Part shown: piece by piece, positions 1 through 5,760 of the stretch
How the letters are laid out: each line of letters opens with the position of its first letter
Position numbering within the stretch: the first letter of the stretch is position 1
Assembly (NCBI GenBank): GCA_937928475.1
Contig: CALFVE010000172.1
Location: 1-6,074 of the forward strand
DNA: 6,074 nt
Direction: 5' to 3'
Source of the DNA: an uncultured bacterium
GTDB lineage: Bacteria > Armatimonadota > Zipacnadia > Zipacnadales > Zipacnadaceae
Program-made: the position numbers and the translations under genes
Notes under the pieces: model-generated
Database searches by the model: none
What the model was told of the DNA's origin: nothing
Seen by the model: the letters and a program-made list of their open reading frames with translations, nothing else

Positions 1-1
1 C

Positions 2-628
2 GGCCCCGGCGGGCTCTACGTAGACGTGGCCGGCAGTTTCGACCTCCCCATGGGGGTCACCGGCAGCGACTACCAGACCGACGCTGAAGGCATGGAGAAC
101 CTGCTCGCGCAGGTCCGCCAACGCACCAAAGTGTACGTGACTGTCCAGCAGCGCTTCGTTCCGCTGCAAACCGCCGCCCTCAGCAACGTCCCCCTGCTCC
201 ACCTGCGCGGCCATCGCGCCTTCAGTTTCTCCTCCGAAGAGCGCGAGGCGCTCCGCCAGTACGTCGCCCGCGGCGGCCTGATCCTGGCCGAAGACTCCCA
301 CGGGCCTTTCAGCGAGTGTCTCCGTCGGGAGATGCAGAAGATCTTCGGTCGGGGCCCCGAGGACCTGCCCCGCGACCATGAGATTTATCGCGCCTTCTAC
401 GTCCTGGACGACATCCCCGCCGGGGACATGGGCGAGCGGTATCCGCTCCAGGGCATTGAGGTCGGCGGCCGGCCGGTGGTAATCTTCTCCGCCAACGACT
501 ACGGTGATTGCTGGGAAGGCACCGGAGCCTGGGTAAAGCCGGAGAGCCGCGAGCCGGCCTTCAAGATGGGGGTCAACATCTTCATCTACGCGGTCGCCCG
601 CTGGCAGCAGGCCCACCGCCAGCCGTGA
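2..628 (+). CDS. DUF4159 domain protein, 3' portion only (5' end outside window)
   Basis: The frame is open from base 2 to a TGA at 626-628. A GTG at 26 would give 200 residues, but the frame continues upstream without a stop, so the gene most likely starts before the window. Numbering from that GTG, the pattern fits the DUF4159 family: a hydrophobic strand then GHRAF (about 56-66), an acidic helix then ARGGLILAED (81-90), LPRDHEIYRAFY (114-125), SANDYGDCWEG (155-165), and a closing hydrophobic helix (181-192). The family has no agreed biochemical function. Its fold is thought to resemble ThuA or glutamine-amidotransferase-like domains, which I recall rather than see. In this window the gene stands alone, converging on the tRNA and hslU on the other strand. 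The lack of an N-terminus means a signal peptide or extra domains cannot be assessed. The family call is fairly secure; no function is assigned. Confidence 0.8.
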   Translation, partial: GPGGLYVDVAGSFDLPMGVTGSDYQTDAEGMENLLAQVRQRTKVYVTVQQRFVPLQTAALSNVPLLHLRGHRAFSFSSEEREALRQYVARGGLILAEDSHGPFSECLRREMQKIFGRGPEDLPRDHEIYRAFYVLDDIPAGDMGERYPLQGIEVGGRPVVIFSANDYGDCWEGTGAWVKPESREPAFKMGVNIFIYAVARWQQAHRQP

Positions 629-681
629 AGGCCCTCGCGAGGTCTGCGGGAGCGACGCCGTAGAGGCGAGGTGACGAGGAT

Positions 682-757
682 TGGTGGACGGGAGGAGGGT
701 CGAACTCCCGACCTCGTCCGTGCGAGGGACGCGCTCTCCCAACTGAGCTACCCGCCC
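682..757 (-). tRNA. tRNA-Ala, anticodon CGC
   Basis: Read on the minus strand, this 76-nt stretch folds into a complete cloverleaf. The acceptor arm is GGGCGGG with CCCGTCC, the D arm GCTC/GAGC, the anticodon stem CGTCC/GGACG with loop CTCGCAC, and the T arm GGGAG/CTCCT around TTCGACC. The anticodon CGC (722-724) reads GCG, and the G3:U70 wobble pair, the main alanine identity element, is present. Discriminator A73 and the CCA end are encoded, with CCA at 682-684. The 5' leader GGT immediately before G1 is complementary to the ACC made by A73, C74 and C75, so the precursor could form a 10-bp acceptor helix. A promoter lies just upstream. No U-tract terminator was seen downstream. Confidence 0.97.
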
Positions 758-769
758 ACCGGTCACCCT

Positions 770-799
770 ATCTTAACCACCCCTCCACCCCTGTGTCAA
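770..799 (-). promoter_or_regulatory. Sigma-70-type promoter of tRNA-Ala
   Basis: On the minus strand a perfect -35 box TTGACA (794-799) is followed after 18 nt by TAAGAT (770-775), a 4/6 match to TATAAT. The -10 box ends 12 nt before the first base of the tRNA, so transcription would start about 5 nt upstream of the mature 5' end. The sequence between the -10 box and the tRNA is G/C-rich, as is common for stringently controlled stable-RNA promoters. That regulatory reading is inference. Confidence 0.75.
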
Positions 800-828
800 G
801 GCTGTCTCCCGGCTCTCGCTACCTCCGC

Positions 829-886
829 TGCTTCCCCTCCCGACTCCCGGCTGCGAACTCCCACTCGCGCCTCGCACTTCGCGCCT
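829..886 (-). repeat. Degenerate ~7-bp tandem repeat between hslU and the tRNA
   Basis: On the minus strand this purine-rich stretch reads as loosely periodic heptamers such as GCGCGAA, GTGCGAG, GCGCGAG, TGGGAGT, CGGGAGT and CGGGAGG. It lies just past the hslU stop codon and before the tRNA promoter. There is no open frame of interest and no clear terminator in it. It looks like decayed low-complexity DNA, and the periodicity was judged by eye. Confidence 0.35.
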
Positions 887-888
887 TC

Positions 889-2319
889 CTACAACATATA
901 CCTGCTCAAGTCCTGGTTCTCCACCACATCCTTTAGCTGCTGCCTGACATACGCCACGTCCACAACTACCTTCTGCTGCCCTAACTCAGGGGCGTGAAAG
1001 GAAAGATCCTCCAGCAATCGCTCCATCAGCGTGTACAGCCGTCGGGCCCCGATATTCTCGCTGGTCTCATTCACCTGCTGGGCCAGCCGCGCCACCTCCC
1101 GGATCGCCTCCTCGGTGAACTCCAGTTCCACCTGCTCGGTGGCCAACAGCGCGGTGTATTGCTTGACCAGCGAGTTCTGCGGCTCCACCAGGATGCGCGC
1201 GAAATCCTCCTCGTTGAGACTCTTGAGTTCCACCCGCAGCGGGAAGCGCCCTTGCAGTTCCGGGATGAGATCGGAAGGCTTGGAGACGTGGAAGGCGCCC
1301 GCGGCGATAAACAGAATGTGAGAGGTGTCCACCGGCCCGTACTTGGTCATTACCGTGCAGCCCTCGACGATGGGCAGGATGTCCCGCTGCACTCCCTCGC
1401 GAGACACCTCCGGCCCGTGCCCGCTCTCCCGGCCCGCTACCTTGTCCAGTTCGTCCAGGAACACGATGCCCGCCTCCTCCACGCGCTCGACCGCCTCCCG
1501 GGCCACGTCGCTGGGGTCCACCAGTTTCTCGGCCTCCTGGTAGGTGAGAATCCGCCGCGCCTCGGCCACGGTGGTGCGCTTGATGGTCTTGCGCGGGGGA
1601 AAGATATTGCCCAGCAAGTCCTGCATGTTGAAGCCCATCTCTTCGAATCCCGCCGGCGAGAAGACCTGCATGCTGGAGACGGCCTGCTCCTCCACCTCGA
1701 TCTCGATCTCCTGGTCTTCCAGTTCTCCATTTTTCAGGCGCTGGGCGGTGAACTCGCGGACCCGTTCGGCCTGACGGCGCTCTTCCTCCTGGCGCTGTTG
1801 CTCCCGGGCTTGCTCCTCGGGAGAGGGCACTTCTGAGGCCTGGCTACCAAACAGGCTAGCGAGCACCGGCGGCACTGGTGGGGTGGGGGGAGTCGGTCTC
1901 TTCACCCCGGCCAAGATGTCCACCAGCCTGGCCTCGGCGCGACGCTCCGCCTCCTCCCAGACCGCGTCCATCGCCTCGTCTTCCACCATCCGGTAGGCTA
2001 CATCCACCAGGTCGCGGATTATCCCCTCCACGTCCCGGCCCACATACCCCACCTCGGTAAACTTGGTCGCCTCCACCTTCAGAAAGGGTGCGTCGGCCAG
2101 CGCCGCCAGCCGCCGGGCAATCTCCGTCTTGCCCACCCCGGTGGGGCCGATCATCAGAATGTTCTTGGGGATGACCTCATCGCGCAGGTCCTCGTCCAGT
2201 TCCTGCCGGCGCAGGCGGTTGCGCAGGGCGACCGCCACCGCCCGCTTGGCCTTATCCTGGCCGATGATGTACTTGTCGAGCTCCTCGACGATCTGTCGAG
2301 GCGTGAGGCCTTGGATCAT
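889..2319 (-). CDS. hslU: ATP-dependent protease ATPase subunit HslU (ClpY)
   Basis: HslU is the hexameric AAA+ unfoldase that uses ATP to unfold proteins and feed them into the HslV peptidase in the cytoplasm. The 476-residue product starts at an ATG preceded by GGAGGAG (2325-2331), 5 nt away. Family landmarks in order are LTPRQIVEELDKYIIGQ (5-21), Walker A GPTGVGKT (58-65), pore loop GYVG (91-94), the I domain (about 110-245), Walker B IVFLDE (285-290), the AAGAFHVSKPSDLIPELQGRFP block (339-360) with the likely arginine finger R358, and a sensor-2 region GARRL (424-428). It ends LSRYML, matching the C-terminal tail that docks into HslV and activates it. It is about 33 residues longer than the E. 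coli protein (443). The excess lies in the I domain: a proline-rich stretch (about 140-151) followed by a Glu/Arg-rich helix. It follows hslV by 109 bp with no obvious terminator between them, so co-transcription is likely. Confidence 0.97.
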   Translation of the reverse strand: MIQGLTPRQIVEELDKYIIGQDKAKRAVAVALRNRLRRQELDEDLRDEVIPKNILMIGPTGVGKTEIARRLAALADAPFLKVEATKFTEVGYVGRDVEGIIRDLVDVAYRMVEDEAMDAVWEEAERRAEARLVDILAGVKRPTPPTPPVPPVLASLFGSQASEVPSPEEQAREQQRQEEERRQAERVREFTAQRLKNGELEDQEIEIEVEEQAVSSMQVFSPAGFEEMGFNMQDLLGNIFPPRKTIKRTTVAEARRILTYQEAEKLVDPSDVAREAVERVEEAGIVFLDELDKVAGRESGHGPEVSREGVQRDILPIVEGCTVMTKYGPVDTSHILFIAAGAFHVSKPSDLIPELQGRFPLRVELKSLNEEDFARILVEPQNSLVKQYTALLATEQVELEFTEEAIREVARLAQQVNETSENIGARRLYTLMERLLEDLSFHAPELGQQKVVVDVAYVRQQLKDVVENQDLSRYML

Positions 2320-2428
2320 CTTCGCTCCTCCGTACGCTGGGCCACGGTTCCCTGTAAGGGCGGCAACTGCGCCGGCCCCCCGGCTTCCCGTTCCCCCCTG
2401 GCGAGTCCGCCCGGGCCGAACAACTCGC

Positions 2429-2962
2429 CTACTTCACTGTCTCCACGCTGATCCGGTCGTTGGTGTACAGACAGATCTCAGCAGCGATGCGGATGGCCTG
2501 CTCGGCGATCTGCTCCGCCGATAGGTCACTGTAGCGCATCATCGCCGTGGCCGCCGCCTGGGCCATCGGCCCGCCTGAGCCGATAGCGATCACGTCCCCA
2601 TCCGGCGTGATGATGTCCCCAGTGCCGGAAATCAGGTACATGCTGTCCTTGTCGGCGAGGATCATGTACGCCTCCAGCCGTCGCAGTATGCGGTCGGTGC
2701 GCCACAGTTTCGCCGTCTCCACCACTGCGCGGGAGAGGTTGCCAGAAAACTCGTCCAGTTTCGCCTCCAGGCGCTCGAAGAGGGCCAGGGCGTCCGCCGC
2801 CGACCCCGCATAGCCCGCGACCACCTTGCCCTCGCGCAGGGTCCGCAGTTTGTTGGCGGTGTGCTTGAAAATAGTTTCGCCGACCGTCACCTGGCCGTCA
2901 GCGGCAAAAGCGGTCACCCCGTCCCGCCGCACCGCGCAGATGGTGGTAGAATGGGTGGTCAT
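2429..2962 (-). CDS. hslV: ATP-dependent protease peptidase subunit HslV (ClpQ)
   Basis: HslV is the proteasome-beta-like N-terminal threonine peptidase of the HslVU complex: two stacked hexamers capped by HslU. From the chosen ATG (2960-2962) the product has 177 residues. It has a short prosegment MTTHS and then mature TTICAVRRDG, so the nucleophile is Thr6 (mature Thr1). Asp17, Lys33 and Ser124 of the mature E. coli numbering are all conserved (ADGQ, ANK and GSGG motifs). WRTDRILRRLEA and the IAAEICLYTND segment are also typical. An in-frame TTG six bases upstream (2966-2968) is an alternative start, immediately preceded by an in-frame TGA. A weak AGGGG is about 5 nt from the TTG and 11 nt from the ATG, so the start remains open, but the mature enzyme is the same either way. 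It is the first gene of the hslVU pair, with a repeat-rich intergenic region upstream. Confidence 0.96.
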   Translation of the reverse strand: MTTHSTTICAVRRDGVTAFAADGQVTVGETIFKHTANKLRTLREGKVVAGYAGSAADALALFERLEAKLDEFSGNLSRAVVETAKLWRTDRILRRLEAYMILADKDSMYLISGTGDIITPDGDVIAIGSGGPMAQAAATAMMRYSDLSAEQIAEQAIRIAAEICLYTNDRISVETVK

Positions 2963-2983
2963 CGGCAATCACGCCCCTGGTCG

Positions 2984-3010
2984 GTAGGACAGGCTTTCCA
3001 GGCTGTCCGC
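2984..3010. repeat. GTAG-headed palindromic repeat upstream of hslV (degenerate copy)
   Basis: GTAG (2984-2987) leads into GGACAG (2987-2992) and CTGTCC (3003-3008), a 6-bp inverted repeat around a loop containing GCTTTCCAGG. The layout and the CAGGCTT..CC core match the repeats embedded in the GH95 gene, with the right arm altered. It lies about 20 bp upstream of the hslV start, so on the minus strand it would be part of the hslV leader. Confidence 0.55.
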
Positions 3011-3066
3011 CGTTTCCGCTTGTACAGGCGCCGCTCGTGTCGCCCGGTGTGTCCCGCCTCGCTCCA

Positions 3067-3094
3067 TACTCTCCCCCGCTTGCGGGGAAGAGGG
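3067..3094. repeat. 28-bp palindromic direct repeat, copy 1
   Basis: Identical over 28 bp to the copy at 3128-3155. Each copy is itself a palindrome: arms CTCTCCCCCGC (3069-3079) and GCGGGGAAGAG (3082-3092) pair at 10 of 11 positions around TT. This is the style of REP-like intergenic hairpins in GC-rich genomes. Such hairpins often lie between genes and may stabilise transcript ends or act in termination; that role is inference here. Confidence 0.8.
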
Positions 3095-3115
3095 GCGGGA
3101 ACCTGCCCGCCCTAC
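3093..3115. repeat. GTAG-headed palindrome between the two 28-bp repeats
   Basis: GGGCGGG (3093-3099) and CCCGCCC (3106-3112) are perfect 7-bp arms around a 6-nt loop AACCTG. On the minus strand the element begins GTAG (3112-3115), like the repeats at 2984 and in the GH95 gene, but with a GGGCGGG arm instead of GCAGGC. It fills most of the 33 bp between the two 28-bp copies. Confidence 0.6.
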
Positions 3116-3120
3116 GCGAG

Positions 3121-3126
3121 ATTATA
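3121..3126 (-). promoter_or_regulatory. Possible -10 box upstream of hslVU
   Basis: A perfect TATAAT on the minus strand, about 160 nt upstream of hslV and just past the second 28-bp hairpin. No good -35 box is present at 16-18 bp spacing; the hexamer at 17 bp is TCCCCG. It is a weak candidate for the hslVU promoter and could be chance. No better candidate was seen in this intergenic region. Confidence 0.3.
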
Positions 3127-3127
3127 C

Positions 3128-3155
3128 TACTCTCCCCCGCTTGCGGGGAAGAGGG
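3128..3155. repeat. 28-bp palindromic direct repeat, copy 2
   Basis: An exact copy of the element at 3067-3094, with arms at 3130-3140 and 3143-3153. It begins 27 nt past the GH95 stop codon on the minus strand, so GH95 mRNA would carry this hairpin near its 3' end. No U-run follows in that direction, so it is not a canonical intrinsic terminator. It may still protect or end the transcript. Confidence 0.8.
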
Positions 3156-3182
3156 TGTGGAGCACCAAGCCCTGTGCAGTGA

Positions 3183-5699
3183 CTATCCCATCCGCACCTC
3201 ATACTCCCTCCCCGCCTCCGTCTCCCACTCAACCACGCCGCCCACGCGCCTAACTTCCACCGGCTCGCCGCCGCAAGGTACGCTGACCTCTGCGCCTTCC
3301 GCCGCCAAGCGGCAGACCTCCCCCTTCTGCGAGCGCACCACAACCCTTGCCGGCTTCCCTCCTGCCCACTCGATGTCCACCTCAAACCCTCCCCGCGCGC
3401 ACAGGCCGGTCACCTTCCCCTCCGGCCAAGCGGAAGGCAGCGCCGGCAGCAAGCGAATCACGCCGCCGTGCGATTGCAAGAGCATCTCCGCCACGCCCGC
3501 CGTGCCGCCCAGGTTCCCGTCAATCTGGAAAATGCGCGGCGGGTGCAGGTCAAGCAGCGAATCGGTGGCGTAGTCGCTCACCAGGCGCCGCAGGTGCTCG
3601 TGGGCGGCCTCACCGTCGCCCAGCCGCGCAAAGCAGCATACCGTCCAGGCCCGGCTCCAGCCCGTGTGCCCGCCGGAATGGGCCAGACGCCGCTCCAGCG
3701 ACGCCCGCGCCGCCGCGAAGATCTCCGGCATGGCCTCGCGGGTAATCTGCTCCCCGGGGTACAGGCCGAACAGGTGCGAGATATGCCGGTGCCCGGGCTC
3801 CACCTCCTCGTAGTCCTCCAGCCATTCCTGCAGTTGCCCCCACTTCCCGATCTGCAGCGGCGGTATCTCCTCTAGAATACGCCGCCAGGCTCCGCGGAGT
3901 TCCTCATCTACCCCCAGAATCTCGCTGGCGCGAATCGCATGGGTGAGCGCATCCCAGATCAGTTGCAGGTCCATGGTAGCCGCCACGCACAGTGAGACCG
4001 GCTCGGTCCCGCCCACGGAGCGGTTCTCCGGCGACTGGGAGGGCACCGGCACCAACCGCCCTTGCGGGTCGCGCACCAGGTAGGTCTGGTAGAAGGCGGC
4101 CACCTCTTTCAAGAACGGGTAGGCTCGCTCGCGCAGGAACTGCTCATCCCGGCCCCACTCATACCGCCACCACATATGCTGGGCCAACCAGGCCGCCGCG
4201 CCGATCCAGACATCCCAGCCCCGCGACTCCGGGGTCGCTCGGCCCCAGGGATCGGTCTGAATCGGGAACCAGACGCCTGCACAGCCGTACAGGGTTCGCG
4301 CCGCCACCCGGGCATGGGGCACGAAGCGCTCAATGTGGTCGAAGAGGGGCCCGGTACACTCCGCCAGATTGCAGACCTCGGCGGGCCAGTAGTTCATCTG
4401 CAGGTTCACGTCGTGGTGCAGGTCGCACTCCCAGGGCGGATGCAGCTCCTCGTTCCACTTCCCCTGCAGATTCGCGGGCAACTCGGCTCCCCATGAAGAG
4501 GCGATCAGCAGATACCGCCCGTAGTCAAAGTAGAGCGCCAGCAGGTCCTCGTCTTGCCCCCCGGCGCGCAGCGCCGCCAGTCGCTCGTCGGTAGGCAGTT
4601 CTTCCGGTGCCGCAGGCTTCCTAGCCTGCGTCTCCAGCGCAGGCTCCCCAGCCTGCGTCCCCCGTAGCGCAGGCTTCCTAGCCTGCGTCCCCCGTAGCGC
4701 AGGCTTCCTAGCCTGCGTCCCCAGGAGTGCAGGCTTCCCAGCCTCTCCCCCAGATAGGTCGAGGGCTACCTCTCTCGTCCCTCCCAGTCGCAGGCTCACC
4801 CTCCCGAACCGTCTCCCATGCTCCTGCACGTGCGTGGCCAGCAGCCTCTCCCAGGGGGTGGAGCGGCCCGTAGCGCAGGCTTCCCAGCCTGTGTCCTCGG
4901 TCGGCACCTCGGTCAGTTGGTCACGGCAGCGTGCCCCCGGATCTCGCCCGTTGAGTGACACCTCGGCGCTGAGCAGGATCAGCGCCTCGGCAGCGTTAGC
5001 CAGGTGCAGCGCCGCGCGCCCCTGCGCGGGTGTGAGAGTGCCCTCCGCGAAGACCCGCGCCTCCACCGCGAAGCGCACGCCCTCAGGGAACTCGCCGAGG
5101 AAGCCCATCGCCTTTTCCTCGACCCAGGGGGACAGGGCGCACTCCGGGTCCTCGACGCGTGTGAGGGCCAAATCTACCCCAGGCAAAGCCCCGCCCTCCG
5201 GAACCGTCAGCCGCACCGCAATCACCGGATAGACCGCGCGGGCGAGAATCTCCCGGCGCAGCAGCGCCAAGTCGGAGCGGTACTCGACGGTCACCAGCCC
5301 GCGCTCCAGGTCCAGTTCCCGCCGGTAGTCACTCACCCTCCCCGGCGGCAGATTGATCCACAGATTTCCCAAGGGCTGATAAGCATCAACCCGATTCGGC
5401 AGGCCGCTTACCCCTCCCAGGCCGCCCAGCGCCTCCTTGGCGAGTGTACCTGCCTCCAGGACCTTGCCTTCAAAGAACAACCGCCGGATCTCCGGTAAAA
5501 CGGCCGCCCCGCCTGTCTCCGCCCCCGGCGCCTCCACCTCTCGCTCCCGGTTCCTTCCCCTCCACAGCCACTCGTGGTTGAGCGCAATCCGCTCTCGCGG
5601 CACCGTCCCCAGCTCCATCGCCGCCAACTTGCCGTTGCCAATCGGCAGCCCGGCCATCCACTCCTGCGCCGGCTTGCGGTACCACAGTCTCCTTGCCAC
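3183..5699 (-). CDS. GH95-family glycoside hydrolase (alpha-L-fucosidase-like)
   Basis: From GTG 5697-5699 the product has 838 residues. GH95 enzymes are inverting exo-hydrolases that remove terminal alpha-L-fucose (some act on alpha-L-galactose) from glycans. The N-terminal beta domain opens LWYRKPAQEW (5-14) with LPIGNGKLAAM (18-28). The (alpha/alpha)6 catalytic domain carries LPTDERL, ANLQGKWN, DVNLQMNYWPAE (430-441), SPEN (556-559, probable acid Glu558), HRHISHLFGLYPG (637-649), GGHTGWSRAW (676-685) and IDGN (Asp727, matching the catalytic Asp of family members). A C-terminal beta domain follows. The Asn-X-Asn pair of the best-studied member reads Asp430-Val-Asn432 here. Palindromic DNA repeats encode residues about 317-367 and 267-279, both apparently in loops. 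No signal peptide is visible, suggesting cytoplasmic action on imported sugars. A GTG at 5753 would add 18 residues unlike the family; GAGAGG upstream supports the chosen start. No transporter or sugar regulator lies nearby. Exact substrate is unknown. Confidence 0.9.
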   Translation of the reverse strand: MARRLWYRKPAQEWMAGLPIGNGKLAAMELGTVPRERIALNHEWLWRGRNREREVEAPGAETGGAAVLPEIRRLFFEGKVLEAGTLAKEALGGLGGVSGLPNRVDAYQPLGNLWINLPPGRVSDYRRELDLERGLVTVEYRSDLALLRREILARAVYPVIAVRLTVPEGGALPGVDLALTRVEDPECALSPWVEEKAMGFLGEFPEGVRFAVEARVFAEGTLTPAQGRAALHLANAAEALILLSAEVSLNGRDPGARCRDQLTEVPTEDTGWEACATGRSTPWERLLATHVQEHGRRFGRVSLRLGGTREVALDLSGGEAGKPALLGTQARKPALRGTQARKPALRGTQAGEPALETQARKPAAPEELPTDERLAALRAGGQDEDLLALYFDYGRYLLIASSWGAELPANLQGKWNEELHPPWECDLHHDVNLQMNYWPAEVCNLAECTGPLFDHIERFVPHARVAARTLYGCAGVWFPIQTDPWGRATPESRGWDVWIGAAAWLAQHMWWRYEWGRDEQFLRERAYPFLKEVAAFYQTYLVRDPQGRLVPVPSQSPENRSVGGTEPVSLCVAATMDLQLIWDALTHAIRASEILGVDEELRGAWRRILEEIPPLQIGKWGQLQEWLEDYEEVEPGHRHISHLFGLYPGEQITREAMPEIFAAARASLERRLAHSGGHTGWSRAWTVCCFARLGDGEAAHEHLRRLVSDYATDSLLDLHPPRIFQIDGNLGGTAGVAEMLLQSHGGVIRLLPALPSAWPEGKVTGLCARGGFEVDIEWAGGKPARVVVRSQKGEVCRLAAEGAEVSVPCGGEPVEVRRVGGVVEWETEAGREYEVRMG
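4611..4747. repeat. Five tandem palindromic repeats inside the GH95 coding sequence
   Basis: Five 20-bp palindromic cores start at 4611, 4638, 4668, 4698 and 4728. Copies 1, 3 and 4 share the same core: CGCAGGCT (CGCAGGC and GCCTGCG arms) around TCCTA. Copy 2 has CCCCA in the middle and copy 5 has lost its right arm. Copies 3 and 4 are headed by CCCCGTAG. Steps are 27, 30, 30 and 30 bp, all whole codons, so the GH95 frame survives. On the minus strand they encode the decapeptide GTQARKPALR twice exactly, plus variants. They sit between the RVSLRLGG strand and LPTDERL, where other GH95 proteins normally have a short loop. Confidence 0.9.
4868..4893. repeat. Single copy of the same palindrome at a second site in GH95
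   Basis: CCGTAG followed by CGCAGGCTTCCCAGCCTGTG (4874-4893) matches the repeats 130 bp away, including the GTAG head, with one arm mismatch. Here the minus strand is read in a different frame, giving DTGWEACATGR rather than TQARKPALR. It falls just before WERLLATHVQEHG, where GH95 proteins usually have a short linker. Confidence 0.85.
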
Positions 5700-5708
5700 C
5701 TGGCTGCA

Positions 5709-5714
5709 CCTCTC
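5709..5714 (-). promoter_or_regulatory. Ribosome-binding site deciding the GH95 start
   Basis: GAGAGG lies 9 nt before GTG 5697-5699, which places the start four residues before LWYRKPAQEW, where family members begin. It argues against the longer start at 5753, whose extra residues are translated partly from low-complexity upstream DNA. Confidence 0.6.
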
Positions 5715-5760
5715 TGATGCTCGCTTTCGTCCTCGTCCCCACCTTCCTCCCACCGGGCCC

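Noticed and set aside
633..642. CCTCGCGAGG palindrome after the DUF4159 stop
   Set aside because: It is a perfect 10-bp palindrome but has no loop and no T-run on either strand. This is too little to call a terminator or site.
671..997. Plus-strand ORF of 108 codons across the tRNA
   Set aside because: It runs antisense through the complete tRNA-Ala and into the end of hslU, has low-complexity Ser/Thr/Pro composition and no recognisable domain.
994..1836. Long plus-strand ORFs opposite hslU, and similar ones opposite GH95 (for example 3992-4594 and 4062-4496)
   Set aside because: They are antisense to genes with clear family motifs along their full length, and their composition is what GC-rich antisense frames produce by chance. 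None shows a domain.
2371..2384. GCCGG/CCGGC hairpin between hslV and hslU
   Set aside because: It has a 5-bp stem only, in very GC-rich DNA, and no T-run follows. It is expected by chance and does not argue against co-transcription.
3067..3155. Minimal CRISPR array (28-bp repeat, 33-bp spacer)
   Set aside because: There are only two repeats, the would-be spacer is itself a GC-rich palindrome of a type seen elsewhere in the window, no third unit occurs at 61-bp spacing on either side, and there are no cas genes here.
3120..3182. Intrinsic terminator after GH95
   Set aside because: The hairpin at 3130-3153 is strong, but on the minus strand it is followed by GTAGTATAAT rather than a run of T, so only a possible 3'-end stabilising role was kept.
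2963..3182. Riboswitch or other structured leader upstream of hslV
   Set aside because: The structure present is explained by four short independent palindromic repeats; no known riboswitch core was recognised.
5700..5753. Longer GH95 start at GTG 5753
   Set aside because: The extra 18 residues are Arg/Gly-rich, unlike family N-termini or a signal peptide, and the internal GTG at 5697-5699 has GAGAGG at suitable distance next to the conserved start of the domain.
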